Positions 59,860 to 64,000 of a stretch of 64,000 nt of DNA are shown here, piece after piece (position 1 is the first letter of the stretch; every line of letters starts with the position of its first letter). The stretch lies in contig JADCRB010000040.1 in assembly GCA_021464245.1 (NCBI GenBank), positions 3,068,273 to 3,132,272 on the forward strand. Direction: 5' to 3'. A program made the position numbers and the translations under genes. Below the pieces are notes generated by a model, which saw only the letters and a program-made list of their open reading frames with translations, did not search any database and was not told the origin of the DNA. Source of the DNA: Carallia brachiata. Taxonomy: Eukaryota; Streptophyta; Magnoliopsida; Malpighiales; Rhizophoraceae.

Positions 59860-61641
59860 TAGAGTTAGGAAGGAAGTGGCGCTCAAAGTTGCTGTTCAAA
59901 CAATCCCAACCTATTTTATGAGCTACTTTTTGCTGCCAAAGTCTTTTTGCAATGAGATTGCTGATTGGCTAATCGTTTCCGGTTGAGAAGTCATGATACT
60001 CAAAAGAAAATTCACTAGATATCGTAGGAACGATTAACGCTTCCAAAAATGAATGGAGGATTGGACTTCAGAGATTTCTCTTTTTTTAACCAAGCCATGC
60101 TTGGGAACCAAGTGTGGAGGTTGATAACTTGCACTAATTCCTTTCTAGCTCGTATTCTCAAGGCGGGTGCTATCCCAATACTGCGTTCTTGGAGGCAGGG
60201 TTCTTGGAGGGAGGGAGGGGATATCGGCCGAGCTATGTGTGGAGTAGTATTCTTGAGTCCCAACCTTTACTCCGTCGTGGGATTTGATGGCTAGTGGGTG
60301 CCGGGCAGAAAATTAATATATGGCAGGATCCTTGGCTTCCAAACCAAAACGGATTCAAGGTGCTCCTCTAAAGGTTCCACTCGCACATGATAAGGTGACT
60401 GAGTTAATTGATGGTGATACGAAGTGATGGCGGATTAACTTGGCTAGACAAATTTTCATGCCAAATGAATGTGAGCAAATCTTATCTATGCCACTAAGCG
60501 TGCAAGATGCAGCTGACAGAATTGTTTGGCATTATGACTGATTGGGGCATTATTTTGTCTGTAGTGCCTACAAGCTTGCAAGGACGGCAGCCGAACTAAA
60601 CCCGGTAGTGTCGAGTTCCTCCTCAGTCTCCAATGTAGGAGGTTGGGATAGTCTATGGAAATTGAAGATTCCAAACAAAGTACAACACTTCCTCTGGCGG
60701 GCTTCCCATGATTTTCTTCCTACGGCAGCTAACGCGGCCAAGAGGGGAGCTGCTATTAATCCAATGTGCATCCATTGCAGTCTAGTTGAAGAAACAATAA
60801 CGCATGCTTTCCTTCAGTGTACATGGACAGAAGGTACCTAGTTTTCGAGCTCGTTGTGCCTCTGAACTAGATTAATGAATATGAACAAATTCCTAAAGTG
60901 GTTTGGCTCGTTACCAAAACAAGATGGTTGAGAGATTCAAGAAATTGCAGCTATTCTTGCATGGTCAATCTAGAGGTTCCGTAATGCACTAGTTACGGAG
61001 AGCAAAGTCCTTGATCCTCGGATGACAGTTGATATGGCAATGAAAATTTATGATGACTTTAAAAAGGCGAATAGTGTCCCGCGAGGCCAGCGCTCGATTT
61101 CTCAGAGGGACAGTTGGTCTCCTCTTTTGGAGGGAACAATCAAAGTTAATACAGATGTTGCATTGGCAGAAGGTAGAGTGGGGCTTGGCGTGGTGTTCAG
61201 GAGCTATGAAAAGAAAGGTTATGCTGGTTTTTGGTCAGAGTTTCAAAGGTTTATTCTCTCTTGAGGTTGTTGAAATGCTTGCCATCCGTTGTGCTATTCA
61301 GCGAGCTAGGGAGATGGGTCTGACCCAAATTACAATGGAATCGGACAGCCTCGTGGCAATAAAAGAAGTCTGATCATGTCCCAACGAAAATTCTGTCTTG
61401 GGGATGCTAGCTGTGAACGTTCGAGCAATCTCTTCATGTTTCCGTTGCTGCACTTTTCAACATATCAATAGGCAATCTAATGGAGTGGCACATGCAATTG
61501 CCAGATCCTCCTTAAATCAAGAAGGTGATTTCCATGTTATTAGGGTTAATTGTGGCTTTGTTTTTGACCTTATTGATCATGATATAAGGACAGATAATTG
61601 AATATAATCACCTCTTTGTTCTCAAAAAAAAAAAAAAAAAA
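59860..61641 (+). mobile_element. 5'-truncated LINE (RT thumb, zf-RVT, RNase H)
   Basis: Plus-strand frames give VALKVAVQTIPTYFMSYF (end of RT), NGGLDFRDFSFFNQAMLGNQVWRL in the next segment, a zf-RVT domain (WKLKIPNKVQHFLWRA, then CIHCSLVEETITHAFLQC) and an RNase H domain (IKVNTDVALAEGRVG, AIRCAIQRAREMG, MESDSLVAIKE, RQSNGVAHAIAR). It ends in a poly-A tract at 61626-61641. Frameshifts and stops abound. The start of the RT, the endonuclease and ORF1 are missing. No target duplication could be identified with certainty. Confidence 0.9.
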
Positions 61642-63205
61642 GTCTCTTCAAATTATGACCAAGAGGATTGAAATCTTTATAGCATAAATTAATAGTAATA
61701 GAAGGATTTTTTTTCTTTTATTGTCTATAAATAATAGTTTATATGCACTAATATTAATAATACATGTCTCATTTTTTTTAGTATATATTACCATAAACTT
61801 TTCCTCGTTTATTAAAAATCTATTCTTTAGTTCAATTTTAATTTAGATTTGTTAAACAGCCTTTATTTGGCACTAATCAAACTTTTCAAATAATTTGAGT
61901 GTGCGAAGTAGTATGCCTAGAGAAGCGTTGGATTAAAATTAAGGCACACAAAATAACGAAACTTAAGTTTGGCCAAGATGAAAGAGTCAAAGTAATTGTT
62001 TGCAACACTTGTTCAGCGCGAGAAAGCAACTTTCGATCTAATAACCTTTTTAAAATAACCATCACTTCTTCACATCATCAGAGAGTGGCATGTGCTACTC
62101 TCCTTCGTTGATTTCGACTACTAAACTTTAAGATGAGAGCAGAAAAGGAGGAGCGGGAGAAAAAAGTGAGAGAAGAAAAATAAATAGTTGTGTTTAAAAA
62201 ATATTTTTTAAGAGAAAAGAAAGTAGAATAGAATAAAGTTAATATTTATTTTTAATCTATCAAAACTAACTTTTTTAAAATTAAAAGAAAAGTTATGAAT
62301 TTTATTATTATTATTAAAAAATTATATTACCCTTATTATATATTAATAATATCAAATTTGCCCAAAAAAATATCTCTTTATTCTTTCAAATTTTATTAAA
62401 TTTTTAATAAAAAATTATACAAATACTATAAACAAATTAACTAGATATATACAAGTATTTTATATATAATTTATAAATCAAATTTTTAATATTATATAGA
62501 ATATTTTCTTCCTCGAAAAATAAAATCGACATTTTTATATATGTTATTTTTTTCTCCCTCTTTTTTCACCCTTATTTTCTATATAAAAAATATTTATTTT
62601 TTTTTCTCTTTTATCACATCTTTTCAATTACAAAAGATAATAAAAAATATTTTTCTCCTTTAATAATTATTTTTTTTACTTTTCTCTTTTTTACTTTTCT
62701 CTCACTTTAATTTTTTTATCTAACACAAAAAAAATGATAATTAAAAACAATTCAACAAGTATTGATGAAAGAATGACCAACCGCGGCCCAGTCGAATGAT
62801 CAAAACCTTGTTAGCACTTATAGGTAATTGTACTGTCTTTTTTAATATTCTCATTTTACAAGTAAAATGTGAAAGTAGGGTTTTATAAGAACAGATTGCC
62901 TCAAGTGACACAGAAAAATTTCATTGTAAAATAGTTTTTGTTTTTCCGAACAAAATCTAATAGTTTTCTCTTTATTGTTTTCAAAAAAAAAAAAAGAAAA
63001 AAAAAAGTTTTCTCTTTATTGAAATAAAAAAAAAAGGAAAAAAACCCTCGTTCAGTCTGAGAAATCAAAAACCCTAGTCTCCCTGGCTGCTCTTCCCTCT
63101 TCGGCTGTCATGCCAAAGCATTAAACCCTCGGGATTTTCTCTTGTTTGCCTCTCTGTTTTTTTTTTTTTTGTTTCCTTCTTGAGATATCTTCTGGGTCGT
63201 AACCA
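61642..63205. other. AT-rich intergenic DNA upstream of BRX1
   Basis: No gene is recognised. 62160-62760 is A/T-rich with weak inverted similarity between its ends (GTGAGAGAAG and CTTTTCTCTCAC) and may be a decayed MITE. From about 63040 the sequence becomes C/T-rich with TCCCTGGCTGCTCTTCCCTC, likely the BRX1 promoter or 5' leader. Confidence 0.5.
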
Positions 63206-63769
63206 ATGGGGAAAAAGAGAAAGCACGCTGAGATTATTACTCCTAAGCAAGAAGAGACGGCTCCAGAGCGGCCCAAGCGAACGCTATTTGGTTGGAAAGA
63301 CAAAGAAGAAGAAGTGAAACTGAAACAACAAGCTGAACCTCGGGGTTTTCGGAATAAAGAGAAAGTATTGGTCACTTGTTCCCGCCGCATCAATTACAGG
63401 TGGTGCTTGAGAATGAAAATATTCATTCTTAACACAACCCCTTTTCATGTTTTGGTTATTGGGTTTTAGTTTTCCGTTTTTGGTTTGATGGGTCGTTTTA
63501 TTTTCATTTTTATTATTATTATTATTATTATTTTTCTGTGTTTTTTTGTTCTGATTGTATTGTGGGTTACTATTATTTTGCTGTTTTTTTTGTTCTTCTT
63601 CTGATTTTATTGTGGGTTTACGGACAGGTACCGGCATTTGATGTTGAACGTGGTATCTCTTTTGCCACACTGTAAGAAGGATAACAAAGTAGAGTCCAAA
63701 AGCATTAAAGGCATGGCCCTGAATGAACTTGTTGAGCTCAAGAGCTGCTCTTCTGCTTTATTTTTTGAG
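63206..63769 (+). CDS. BRX1: Ribosome biogenesis protein BRX1 (Brix domain), 5' part
   Basis: Exons 63206-63399 and 63628-63769 join in phase to the first 112 codons; the gene continues past the window edge (intron 2 begins GTAAAT at 63770). The start MGKKRKHAEI is followed by APERPKRTLFGWKDKEEE and then the Brix domain start NKEKVLVTCSRRINYRYRHLMLN, LLPHCKKDNKVESKS and LNELVELKSCSSALFFE. BRX1 acts in the nucleolus in large-subunit pre-rRNA processing. Only the N-terminal third of a protein of about 310-320 residues is in view. Confidence 0.95.
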
Positions 63770-64000
63770 GTAAATTTCCTTCATTAACGTACAATGGAAG
63801 TCAATTTTGGGCTGGTTTTTAACATGTTGACTTTGTTGACTGCTGAAATTGATTTCTTCGCTGGATGTTGGGTGATATATGTGATACTTTGGCTAGTGAT
63901 TTTGGAGTTGGGCGGCCTTACAAAATCTAGTTAGTTCCCTTCATAGTTTTTTTTTTTTTAAAGTTTTTCGGCTCATGGGGCAGAAAGAAATAACTCTTGG

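Noticed and set aside
62160..62760. MITE suggested by GTGAGAGAAG and CTTTTCTCTCAC at the ends
   Set aside because: The match is short and purine/pyrimidine-rich, easily arising by chance, and no target duplication was seen.
1..64000. CRISPR arrays, bacterial operons, tRNA and rRNA genes
   Set aside because: No regular spacer-repeat arrays, no prokaryotic gene organisation, and no stretch that I could fold into a tRNA or recognise as rRNA.

Overview
This window is nuclear DNA from a flowering plant, most likely a woody eudicot. The evidence is spliced genes with GT-AG introns, a chloroplast-targeted light-dependent protochlorophyllide reductase, a nuclear mitochondrial ribosomal protein L11 gene, AT-rich intergenic DNA with many A/T runs, and the usual plant transposon mixture (Ty3/gypsy Athila and Tat, Ty1/copia, LINEs, CACTA, hAT and MITE-like elements). 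The species cannot be named from the sequence.

Layout. 1-14154 is a nest of decayed transposons. A Tat-like Ty3/gypsy pol fragment (minus strand) abuts a truncated Athila-lineage retrotransposon (plus strand, about 2330-14154, 3' LTR at 12937-14154). The Athila gag is split by a complete CACTA transposon (2663-6386, flanked by TGA on both sides). The CACTA element carries exon-intron pieces of a host RING1 (Polycomb PRC1 E3 ligase) gene on the minus strand, so it is a Pack-CACTA. A Tourist-like MITE follows at 15218-15699.

17432-21677 holds a tandem pair of DUF1218 membrane-protein genes. The first is intact (185 codons in three exons); the second has the same three-exon structure but an in-frame TGA. 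22-29 kb contains copies of a non-autonomous hAT family and a 5'-truncated LINE with a perfect 16-bp target-site duplication. 28.7-41.2 kb is gene-poor and AT-rich, with one further hAT-type element (34479-35093).

41201-47108 is a seven-exon WD40-repeat gene (WDR44-like, 931 residues). 48480-50398 is a five-exon POR gene (398 residues) for chlorophyll synthesis. 52.6-56.6 kb is a second nest: a LINE in inverted pieces, interrupted by a hAT element with an 8-bp target duplication and by a Ty1/copia 3' end. 59127-59594 (minus) encodes mitochondrial ribosomal protein L11. A LINE 3' half lies at 59860-61641, and the window ends inside the second intron of a BRX1 ribosome-biogenesis gene starting at 63206.

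The host genes are ordinary single-copy-type plant genes with no operon-like relation. The most unusual objects are the RING1-carrying CACTA element nested in Athila, the nonsense-bearing DUF1218 duplicate, and the inverted, twice-interrupted LINE.
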